A program made the position numbers and the translations under genes. Positions 52,560 through 62,900 of a stretch of 64,000 bases of DNA are shown piece by piece (the first letter of the stretch is position 1; each line of letters starts with the position of its first letter). This DNA is from Capsicum annuum (Eukaryota > Streptophyta > Magnoliopsida > Solanales > Solanaceae), in the NCBI RefSeq assembly GCF_002878395.1, contig NC_061114.1:162203367-162267366 (forward strand), read 5' to 3'. The notes beneath the pieces are model-generated. The model saw only the letters and a list, made by a program, of their open reading frames with translations, was not told where the DNA came from and searched no databases.

Positions 52560-55215
52560 GTGTTATGTGTCATCCATCTGATGGAGAGGCTTGGAAGCAT
52601 TTTGTGCAACTCATCCAGATTTTGCAGTTGAGTCATGAAATATTCATTTGGAGTTATGTGTAGATGGCTTCTCACCTTTTTCAGTTGGTGCTGCGCCATA
52701 TTTATGTTGGCCTATATTTATCACCCCATATAATCTTTCTCCTAAAATATTGATGACTAGTCCATATATATTTTTGAATTATGTTGTCCCTGGCCCGCGT
52801 AATCCAAAAAATGGGATAGATGTCTACTTGTAATCTTTGATTGATCAACTTCAAATTTTATGGCATAAGGGGTTGAAACTTGGGACATTTCACTTGAATA
52901 GAATTTCAATCTGCATACATATCTAATGTGGACTCTTAATGATTTTCCTGCTTATGGAATATTTTCTAAGTGGATGACAATTGAAAAGTTGGCTTGTCCA
53001 TACTGCATGAAAAAAAACAAAATCTTTCACATTGAGACATGATAGAAAAAATTCATGGTTTGATTGTCGTCGTTGTTTCTTGCCACCTGATCATGCGTTT
53101 AGGCGACTTAGGAATACATTCAGAAAGAATAGAACTGAACATAATGGTCCACCTCTAAGGTTATCTGGTCTTGAAATCTGGGAGATAGTTTAGGATTTGC
53201 CTAAAGTTAGCGAGGAACCATTGTATAGGCTTAATAGATATGGCATTTTGCATAACTAGACTAAGCAAAGTATATTTTGGGAGTTAGAATATTGGCCAGA
53301 TAATTTACTTAGAAATAATGTTGATGTCATGCATACTGAGAAAAACTATTCTGACAACTTATTCAATACAGTTATGGATGTCACCGGCATGACAAAGGAT
53401 AATCCTAATGACAAACTTGATTTATCAAAATATTACAAACACAGAGAATTACGCTTACATGAGGGGCCCAATGGCAATGTTCTTAAGCCCGGCTAGTTAT
53501 ACATTCAAGTTGGAGCAAAAGCAAAAAATATGTGAGTGGGTCCAGAGTTTAAAGATGCCCGATGGATATGCCTCAAATTTGGGAAAGATGGTTGATATGG
53601 CACAAGGAATCTTACATGGAATGAAAAGCCATGATTGTCATATTTTTATGGAACAATTACTTCCAATTGCTTTTCTTGGTTTACCTGAAAACATATGGAA
53701 ACCAATAGTAGAGATTAGTTTGTTCTTCAAAGACTTATGTGCCACCACATTAAAAGAAGAAAATTTAGCGCGAACGAAAAGTAATATTGTTGTTATCACC
53801 AATAAGTTGGAGAAATTTTTTTTACCAGGGTTCTTCGATATGATGGAACATCTTCCCATTCACTTTGTCCATGAAGCCCGACTAGGCGGTCCAGTTCAAA
53901 CTAAGTGGATTTATCCATTCGAACGATAAGCAATTGCAACATATTTAAATTCATAATATCTTTTTTATATATTAAACATCTAATATTAAGATTGTGCAGG
54001 GCAATTGAAAAATTGAAAAGGGGTCTCAAAAATAAACATAGGGTAGAAGTCTCTACAGTTCAGGCATATCTTTCAACAGAAACGTCTCAATTTTGTTCCT
54101 AATACTTTGGTGATAAAGTTGCTTGTTCAAGAAACAGATCGAATCGTTATCAAGATGATAAGAATGAGCCTCATTTGCAACTGATATCAATTTTTAATCA
54201 ATTTGATAATAAGGTTAAAAAGATCATATTTCATCGGCTCACTACCATGAATCACAAATCAGCAACTTTGTATGTCTTGCTGAATTTTCCCAAAGTTAAG
54301 CCCTCTCTAAAGTAAGGATATTAAATATTAATATATCTTACTTATTTACTCATTCCCTTAAGAAAATTAATTGTGTTTCGCATGTTGGATCTTCCGTTCA
54401 TTTAAGACTCAATTCCACGAAAATCAAGTGTATGCATCCTTTATAACATGGTTTACATATGAGGTTCATAAGTGTACTAATATTTCTACAAATTTTAAAA
54501 ATTTACACATTCTTCAACTAACATATATATGTGTGTGTAAAATATTTTTAGGTACACCGGTCACTAAATGCGGCTGCATACAATCAGTGCTTGAGAGATA
54601 CTGAAGATTATACAATATCCCATAACATAGTAAATGGGTATAAATTTTCCACTGAAGAACACTCCAGAATAAGGAAAATAAACAATAGTGGTGTTTGGGT
54701 TAAGGGTGATGATGATGTTAATTACTTTGGCATCATATAAGAGATCTTAGAACTGGAGTATGTTTGTTTCCCAATAAAACAAATTGTCCTCTTTCGATGT
54801 ATGTGGTTCGATCCAAGCACAATAGGCACAAAAGTACATAAGGAGAATAATATCATTGAAGTGAAGCACAATAGGCCGTATCCTGTTTACGATCCCTTTG
54901 TTCTCGTGCAAAATGCTAAACAAGTTTATTATGCGCCTTATCCATTGTGCAGTGATAAGTCTGATTGGTGAGCTGTAATCAAAACAAAACTTATTGGATG
55001 GGTAGAGGTTGAGAATGTATTGGAGACTGTGTATCAAAATGAATTACATATTGATCACTAGTTAGTGGACATTGATTTAGTGGATAGTTTGAATCACCCA
55101 AAAAATATATTTGAAGAAGTTAATATTGCAGTAGAAGAGGTTGAGTGAGTAGGAGATAAGGAAATTTTTGAAAAGGGTGAATGGTTTAGTGGAGAATCTT
55201 CAGGAGAGAAGGATT
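52560..55215 (+). pseudogene. En/Spm TnpD: Transposase_21, DUF4218, DUF4216
   Basis: The full-length counterpart of copy A. Transposase_21 region from MCHPSDGEAWKHF (52567) through LCVDGFSPFSVGAAPYLCWP (52648) and VVPGPRNPKNGIDVYL; DUF4218 at 53515-53929 (MPDGYASNLGKMV; PIAFLGLPENIWKPIVEIS; PGFFDMMEHLPIHFVHEAR); after a 70-bp intron whose donor reads AT instead of GT (53927), KRGLKNKHRVEVSTVQAYL; then DUF4216 at about 54590-55060 (NSGVWVKGDDDVNYFGII; YDPFVLVQNAKQVYY). Stops include TAA after FCS (about 54100), TAA after YFGII and TGA after SDW. TnpD, with the second En/Spm protein, carries out CACTA transposition. Not functional. Confidence 0.88.
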
Positions 55216-55489
55216 AGTTTGTGTAGGTTGTATTTATTATGTATTGATGTCTTTATGCTTTGTACTATTCACCTTTATGTTTCTTGTTTAAGATTGATAT
55301 GTAATATACTTTGTAAGATTGTTGTTTTCACTTTCAATAATTTATGTAGCAATAGAAATATTCTTGTCTATCTCGTGTTGTTGGAGCAATTTGAAATGTG
55401 AATTAGTAACTTGAAATTAATTACTTGGAATGTTTTCTTATATATTCACTTTGTAAGAACTAACTACTTGTTAACTTTACATAATTTAG

Positions 55490-57375
55490 ATGGCAGGTAG
55501 AGTTAACAAAGGTAAGAAAAAAGTTGATACAAAAATAAAAAATAAAAAACAACCTTCACCTTATATACGACCGACAAGTATTCATATATCTGAGGGTCGG
55601 TTTGCTGACGCGCCAGCACGACCCTCATATTCTAGGTCATCGCAGCATCCAGTTCCTGCTCCTATGTATGTGAGTCCACTTCATGGGTCTAGAGCGACTC
55701 ATTCTGCTCTCATCCCTATGCCACTACCATCACAGTACTATTAGATGACCACTGGTATATCCAGGCATCTACTATCATTTGCAGTACCCTCTACTAGTAG
55801 TCACCCATGTTCTCACAGTGTTTCTGCTGGATCTATTGGGTTGACGGATCTTCATCTTGGAAGTACTCCATCCGTTGCTTCAGATCTTTCTACACCAGTG
55901 CATCTACCAGCACTTGTTCCACAGCCTAGAGACTGAGACGATTGTCGGAGGTGGCATATTATTCCATATAAAATAGGGTAAGATTTCTAAATATAAAAAT
56001 ATTATTTATTTTTCATTTTTCATTTACTATGTTATTATGTTCTATGAAATTACTGTTTGATCTTATGTTGTAGATTTAAGCCCGATGATGGAGTTGGAAA
56101 AACTATGAACAAATGCATTAGTTGGAACTTCAACTGCTATTGGACCAGTTAGCAAAAGATTTCAGAATATAACAGCGAAGAAATGTTTAAAGAATTTTAT
56201 GCAAGGATTTAACTTATCGACTACTTAACATATTGTTAGAACAAAAAATTGAATATTATATTTTTATTTTTATTATAGAAGTATTTCTGGTGGAATGACA
56301 CGCATAAAAGTGCTATACAGAGGAATTTTTATAGAAGAGCTAGATCCAGAATGAACAATTTGTTGGATTATGCCAGAACGAACAGGGTACGACCGGGGTT
56401 TATACTCGAACCCATGTGGTAAGATTATCTTCACTATTGGAATAGTGAAGAATACCAATTGTTGAGTGAGAAAGGAAAGAAAGCTAGGACATCATCCATG
56501 GGTGGCTCTCTACATACTGCGGGTGCAGTTAGTCAAATTACTGTGGAGCAAAAAATGGTATGTAACTTTGACAGTTTTAATTGCTTGTTTCTATTTAAAT
56601 TTATAATTATTTGAAGATTAATAATTTTATCATATGCAGGAAAAAAAATTAGGTAGGAAGGTAAGACACGGTGAGGTATTCGAGGAGACACATGTGAGGA
56701 AGAAAAAAAAAACCCAACTGATGAAGATGTATGGGTTGAGCCTCGTAAAAAAGCGGCCTATGTAAGAATCAAATTTTGTATTTATGAATCTTTTTCTCAA
56801 AGTTGATATTATTCAAGTACAAGTAGTTTAATATTTTGTTACTATTAATTTTAACTTTACTTTGAATATAGGTCAAATATATGCAGCTCGTTAATGAGTA
56901 TCATAGTACTCAGCCTCCTGAAAGTTAGGGTGACACAATACCTGAAGATGTAGATGAGAAGTTATGGCAAGAAATTGTGGGTCCTCCAGTAAGAGGCCAA
57001 TACTAAGGATACCACAGAAAGTATTTTGGCGAGAATGTTAGGTCTTCGTCCAGCCCTACATCTTATCCCTCATCAGTTGATAGAGAAACCGTTAAATTAC
57101 TAAGAAATATGATTTCTAAACTCACTGAAGAGCTTACTGCATAAAGAGAGGGGGCGAAGGAGAAGGAGGAGGAAATAACATCACAAGCCAGGATAATGCA
57201 GCAGCTGTTCAGCTCTTTTATTCAATCTGCAAGGATTCTTCCTCCATGTCCTGGTGATGCAGTTCAGGCTGCAAAAGGTCTAGGTTAACTGGATGATAAC
57301 AACACAGATGAGGAATCAGATCTAATGTGTGCAGCTGAGGATACGGATCACGAAGACGATGATGATGAATGGTAG
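55490..57375 (+). pseudogene. En/Spm second protein (Transposase_24 / Ptta type)
   Basis: ATG 55490. Exon 1 (55490-55978): basic N-terminus (MAGRVNKGKKKVDTK) and a Ser/Pro-rich region with stops at 55742 (TAG) and 55934 (TGA), then RRWHIIPYKIG and a GTAAG donor. Exon 2 (about 56074-56205): WNFNCYWTS, stop, EEMFKEFYARI. Exon 3 (about 56279-56560): KYFWWNDTHKSAIQRNFYRR, MGGSLHTAGAVSQI, the Transposase_24 core. Exon 4 (56641-56762) is frameshifted (ETHVRKKK, WVEPRKKA). Exon 5 (56875-57375): VNEYHSTQPPES, KLTEELTA, QSARILPPCPGDA and an acidic tail EDDDDEW, ending TAG. Lies downstream of TnpD in the same direction, as in other plant CACTA elements. Confidence 0.85.
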
Positions 57376-57549
57376 TTTTTTTACTTTTGTATGTGTTGTT
57401 GTTTGGATTTGGAAATGAGTTGGTAGTTTTTACACTTTTGTATGTTCTATATGTTTTTAGAATTGTATTGGACGTTGGTTGTTTGAACGGAATGTTGTAT
57501 ATTTATTGTATGCTCATTTGTTTGGCTGGTTGATGGAACGTAGCATATA

Positions 57550-57889
57550 TAAGCTCTTATTTTAAAAAAAATTACCAGAAAAAACGACCACATGTGGTCG
57601 GTTTTTCTAGTAATTTTACAAAAACCAACAAGTGGTTGATTTTTTTAAAATAAATTAATTAATTTAAAAATAAAACCAACCACAAGATTTTGAATTTTTT
57701 TTAAATAATATTGAATTTTAATAATACATATATATTTTTTAAAAAATCGACCACACGTTATCGATTTTAAAAAAGCTACCATGCTTTTACCGACCATGCA
57801 TTTTGATTGATTTTGTGGCCAAAAATACCAAAAAATTGACCACATGTGGTCAGTTTGTATGGTCGGTTTTTCTATTTCTTTTAGTAGTG
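57550..57889 (+). mobile_element. CACTA element right terminus with subterminal palindromes
   Basis: The minus strand from 57889 reads CACTACTAAAAGAAATAG, the standard CACTA terminal inverted repeat. Inside it lie subterminal copies of GACCACATGTGGTC (about 57585 and 57837) and degenerate ones in between, the expected binding sites of the element's TnpA-like protein. The next three bases (57890-57892) ACG would be the 3-bp target copy. No matching left terminus was found upstream of 47.8 kb. Confidence 0.85.
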
Positions 57890-57892
57890 ACG

Positions 57893-58410
57893 TTTACATT
57901 TATTATAGAGGTACATTCTTTGTAAAATTAACTCTTTATAACTATTAAATTACAGGTCATGGGTTGCCCATGTGGACCGACCTGACCCATTTTTGTTTTT
58001 GGATTATTTGAAAAAAAAAAGAGAAAAAGAAGAGATAAGTTATGAATTTGAAACTTGGGGGGAACAGTTACTGTTCTACTTCCCCAATATGTTTGTAGTT
58101 CATTTCTTCCTTCTATACAAGAAAGAGCAGTGACGAAACAAAAACAAAAACACTGAAATTAAAAGGCATTTAATTTATCGATTTACATTCTGTTTCCAAG
58201 ATCAACAAAATTTACTTGGAGCGATTCTTTCGTTGGCAAAATCATCTACTTTCGCTGCAAATATCAAATAAATACTGATTTTGCTCCATAATTTACTTTT
58301 AATAACATCAGAGACTAGGTTGAATTATCCTATTTTAATGTTACTTCTCGAGTTCAATGTGCAAAAACTCTTAAAAAGATCGTAAATTAACAATACCTGT
58401 AAGAATATTA
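57893..58410. other. Intergenic, no feature recognised
   Basis: No repeat or coding signal was seen. Confidence 0.4.
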
Positions 58411-58728
58411 TCTCCGGTCAGACGTGACGCTGATCTGGTCAGACGTGATGCTGATCTGGTCAGACGCGCCGCCAGTCTCCGATCAGACGCACCGCCAGTC
58501 TCCGATCAGATGCACCGCTTATTTGGTCAAATGCATCACTACTCTGGTCAGATGTGTCCCTGATCCGATTAGATGCGCCGCCAGTCTCCGATCAGACGCA
58601 CCGCTAATTTGGTCTAACACGTCGCTAGTCTAGCCAGATGCGCCGCTTATCTAGTCAAACACGTCACTACTCTGGTATGATGTGTCGCTAATCCGGTTAG
58701 ACGCGCCACCAATCTCATAAGATGCGCC
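58411..58728 (+). repeat. 21-bp minisatellite, about 15 units, GC-richer than its surroundings
   Basis: Units such as GTCAGACGTGATGCTGATCTG and CGATCAGACGCACCGCCAGT follow one another with 21-bp (sometimes 22-23) spacing. Because 21 is three times seven, a frame stays open (58424-58633) with heptads like IWSDVML and SLRSDAP; I regard that frame as a by-product. Confidence 0.9.
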
Positions 58729-59210
58729 ATTGTTTAGTTTTGCTTCTCTGATGAGAAGTATTATTTTTAAGAATTGGTGAAGAAAAACATTATGCTTCAG
58801 TGCTTGTGTGAAAAATGCGCCTTTTATTTAATTTTGTTGTTGTTGTTATATGGTACTTATATGCAATACAAGTACTAATTATAGTACATATATATAAAAG
58901 GGTGTATACTGTTGCTCAATTATCTTTCACCAATTTTTATAATAATAAAAAAAGGCTATATAATTGCTTTAATCAAAGGTGTGATATTTTTCCACTAGCA
59001 CAACCACTATATAATGAGAAATTGTATAGTGTAAAAATATACTTTTTAATTTTATTTATTAATTGAGTGTATAAATTAGACTTGATATAACCCTTGTCTA
59101 AATAAATTCCTAAATATTAATAAACAGATTTTGTCTTCTATAATAAATTGTGACATAAGTGTCAAATTGAGTGGTTAATCCATTCTTATTATTTCTTGGT
59201 TCCTATTTCA
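58729..59210. other. AT-rich intergenic sequence
   Basis: No feature recognised; ends in TATTTCAG, a good 3' splice site, just before the frame at 59215. Confidence 0.4.
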
Positions 59211-59214
59211 GAAA

Positions 59215-59663
59215 TGGCTGAATAGGGGCAAACTCGAATAACTCCAAGTGGGAGTTCTGGATGCCGAGCAAAGAGACAAAGTGGAAGAGCATGTCGTCGA
59301 AGGGCATGTTTTAGAGATCGTGAGATCATACGAAATGGTGTCCCCAAGGCAACACAAAATCTGTTACGGAATGAAAGAGCTATACGAAGGGAAAGAGAGA
59401 AGAAATTGGAAGAGTTCAAGTCTTTTAAAATGTTACCTAGTATTACAGTTGCTAGTTTTATTCATTTGTTTGAATTAAAACGTGAAGAACTAGAAAACTA
59501 TGTAGAAAGCTCAGATTGGGAAGCATTAGCTATTTTAGTAAATTCTCTATGTGATCCTTAGGGCGAGATATTAATTGATGTTTACCACGAGATTTGTCCT
59601 GGCGAGCCCTTTTGGGTGTATATAAGTCATCTAGAATATTTGTGGAATGACTTTTATCTTTAG
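59215..59663 (+). pseudogene. Unrecognised broken reading frame (about 149 codons, two stops)
   Basis: Starting at an ATG just after a TATTTCAG acceptor, one frame reads continuously except for TAG at the fourth codon and TAG after SLCDP (about 59560). The first half is very rich in Arg (GCRAKRQSGRACRRRACF; RERAIRREREKKLEEFK-like), suggesting nucleic-acid binding or a nuclear signal; the second half is acidic and hydrophobic (ASFIHLFELKREELENYV; SDWEALAILVNSL; ICPGEPFWVYISHLEYLW) and ends in TAG. Two stops in 149 codons with coherent composition suggest a once-coding exon. I do not recognise the family. It lies 315 bp upstream of the Copia gag start, but nothing in it resembles Copia proteins. 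Confidence 0.5.
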
Positions 59664-59977
59664 ATTGACTTGAAACATGAAGTTATTTATTAACTTAATA
59701 TTATATAAATATTAAGTTGTTTATCTCCTTTTATATGACTTTCATTCATTTATTTGAGTTTAAAACGACTTAATTAAAAGCTATCATTCTAATACACATT
59801 AAGAAATTAATTTCAAATTTTGGTCAAAAGTTTAGTTCATGGAAGATGATCGGATTCTTAAGTGTCCTTTTGATTATACACTAAACATGGAACCTTTATG
59901 TAAAATAATTTGCTTGAATATGTAACTTGCATGCATAATTGATAAAATACTTATGTGATTGTCTCTGAATAACAGAC
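59664..59977 (+). other. Untranslated leader upstream of Copia gag
   Basis: AT-rich. No LTR border or primer-binding site was recognised, so the 5' LTR of the following element is either degraded or lost. Confidence 0.35.
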
Positions 59978-62900
59978 ATGACATCGAAAATTATAATTGC
60001 AGACTTGAACAAAGGAGAAAAACTAAATGGTGATAGTTATGATATTTAGAGTCATAAAATGTGGTATGTGCTGGAAGAGTAAAATGCTCTTGAAGGTATT
60101 AACTATGTCATATGTCTACCAGAAGAGGGTAACACTGCACAAACACAAAAGAGACCTTGGAGCTTATATGGCTTGGAAAAAGGCTGATTTCATCGCACGT
60201 GGAATCATTGTAAGTTCTGTGGTTGATAACCTCATACATGAGTGTGAGGAATTTCCTACTGCCAATTCCATTTGGGCACACTTGTGAGGAATATATGGGG
60301 GTACTTCTATCACCCGCCTCAGACAGCTGACTATCAAGTTTGACACTTACAAGAAGCTTCATGATCAGAACATCAAACAACACCTTAGGGTGATGTCGAA
60401 TATGATAGCTCAACTAAACAATTTTGGTCACATTCTTTCGGATGAGAAGCAAGTTCAACCAGTGATCCGATCACTTCCCAATATTTTGGACCACTTGAAG
60501 GTCAACTTAACCCACAATTATAGCATCAAAACTTTTTTCTGATATTGCCCGACATGTTGAACTTGAAGCTGAGTGCCTTGTTGCTGCTAAAGTTGCTTAT
60601 AATGCCTTTATGCCAGAATCAAGTGGTAAGATCTCTTCAGGATTCAAGCATAAGAAGAAGTGGAAAAAGAACGGGAAGGGTAAAGAAGCCGAAGAAGGAC
60701 CCTCCGAGAAAAAAACAAGCCAAATCCAAGAAGGGCAAAAAGTTTTTTAAGAAGAAAGACAAGAGCAAGATTAAGTGCTACAATTTCCAAGTTCTGGGGC
60801 ATTTTGCTTGTGAGTGTCCTGAGCAGAAAAAGGTAGCAATTCTAAACACAACTCTAATGCTACATATGTTTCTAGCACTACTTTATAACCGAATCTTATT
60901 CTATATGGATTGTAGACTCAGGAGCCACTGACCATGTGAGTCGAGATCGAGAAAGGTTTTTGGAGTTCCATCGAGTTTCACCTGAATCTAGGTGGATTTA
61001 TGTTGGAAATAATGCAAGACTTGCAGTCAAAGGGATCAGCACTTACAAAGTAAATTTGCGTGGAGATCGGTCTTTAATATTACATGACGTCCTATATGCT
61101 CCAGATATTCGACAAAACTTAGTGTTTGTGTTTGTTCTTTTAGATGTTGGTTTTCATTTGTTTTTTTAGTCGTAATTGTGTAAGCATTACTGTAGATAAT
61201 ATTTTTTATGGTTTTGAACATCGTTATGATCACTTTATTGTTTTAGATTATAATCCTTCAACTTATGACTATTATATCGATCGTTGTGTAATGTCATGTT
61301 ATTCAAGTAATAATGATGTTGATATACTTACATGGCATGCTATATTGGGTCACATAGGGCAAGATCGAATAAATAGATTGGCAAAGTAATGACATCTTGG
61401 TTCTTTCTCCAAAATTGAGATGCCAACTTGTCAAAATTATCTTGCCAAAAAGATTACATGTAAACCATTTAGGAAGGATAAAAGAGGCGAATTCCCATTG
61501 CAATTAATCCATTTTGATATTTGTGGTCCAATGAATATGGGGAAAGGAGTGTTGCTTCATATTTTATTACATTTATTGACGATTTCACACGCTTTGGTTA
61601 TCTCTATTTGATATCTCATAAATCCGAAGCACTTGAATGCTTCAAAAGATATATGAATGAAGTTGAGAATCAATTAGACAAAAGTATAAAGGCATTAAGA
61701 ATCGATAGAGGTCGTGAATATTTGTCAAAATAGTTTGAAGAACTGTGTATTAAAAAGGCATTAACAGACAATTAACTACTCTTTATACACCTCAAAAAAA
61801 TGGTGTAGCCAAAAGAAGGAATAGAGTATTATAGGATATGACAAGGTCCATAATGGAGCAGATAAATTTACCAATCTCTTTCTGGGGAGATGCATTATTA
61901 ACTGCGGCCTACATATTAAACAAAATGTCTTCTAAATCAGTATCTTCTACTCCTTATAAACTATGGACTAGTAATAAACCAAACTTTAATGATCTACGGC
62001 CATGGGGTTGTGTTGCATATATTAAAGACCATTTTCGTAAGTTTGGAAAACTAAGTTCAAAAGAAAAGAAATGTATCTTTATAAGATACTCAAAATACTC
62101 CAAAGGGTATGTGTTCATTGGTGAATTAGAAGATGGAAGTTCTACTGAGATTGAATCACGAGATGTCACATTCCTGAAAAATGATTTTTTCAAAAGGGGT
62201 GATATAAAGGAAAATGAGCCTCTTTACGAAATGTTGAATTCAGATGATCATATAAAGTCATCGGACATGATTGATAATTCAGATCAAAAAATGATTCTTG
62301 GTACAAGTGGGAGTTGTGAATCCCACAATCCTATTGAGGAATCTGAACTTCAATTACGTCAGAGTGCTAGAAAAGGTGTACCTAAATAATCTTATGAGAT
62401 TGGGGATTATGTTTTTTTGGTATCTCCCAGAGAATTGGATGAACCTAATTCTGTGAATGAGGCTTTATCGAAACCTGATAAAGACGAATAAATAAAAGTG
62501 ATGAAAGAAGAATTAGAGTCCATGAAAACCAATAAAGTCTAGGATCTAGTTAACCTTTCTTCTGAGTGTAAAGCTATTAAGAACAAGTGGATTCTCAAAG
62601 TTAAACGTAAATCAAATAGGTCAATAGAAAGACACAAAGCACAATTAGTGACAAAAGGTTTTACTCAAGAAGCTGGAATAGATTATGAGGAAACTTTTTC
62701 ACCAGTTGTGAAATTTACCTCAATTCAATTGATTTTAGCTATAGTTGCACATTTAGATTTAGAATTACACCAAATGAATGTGAAGACCGCTTTTCTCAAT
62801 GGAGAACTAAATAAGGAAATCTACGTGAAATAACCTGTAGGTTTTGTAGTTAAAGGCCAAGAAAAGAAGGTTTATAAATTAAACGGATCAATATATGGCC

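Larger units (their letters stand above)
48804..53527. repeat. Tandem segmental duplication, copy B (about 4.72 kb)
   Basis: See copy A. The joint at 48804-48806 shares ATA with both parents: the En/Spm sequence AAAAAATATGTG (continuing at 53530) and the LINE sequence TCTATAACTC (44039). Copy B runs uninterrupted into the rest of the En/Spm element. Confidence 0.95.

Noticed and set aside
58424..58633. 69-residue frame of heptad repeats
   Set aside because: It is a by-product of the 21-bp minisatellite; no start context, and flanks are non-coding.
59248..59478. 76-residue plus-strand frame starting MGVLDAEQRDK
   Set aside because: It overlaps the longer Arg-rich frame at 59215-59663 in a different phase; the longer one has the splice acceptor and more coherent composition.
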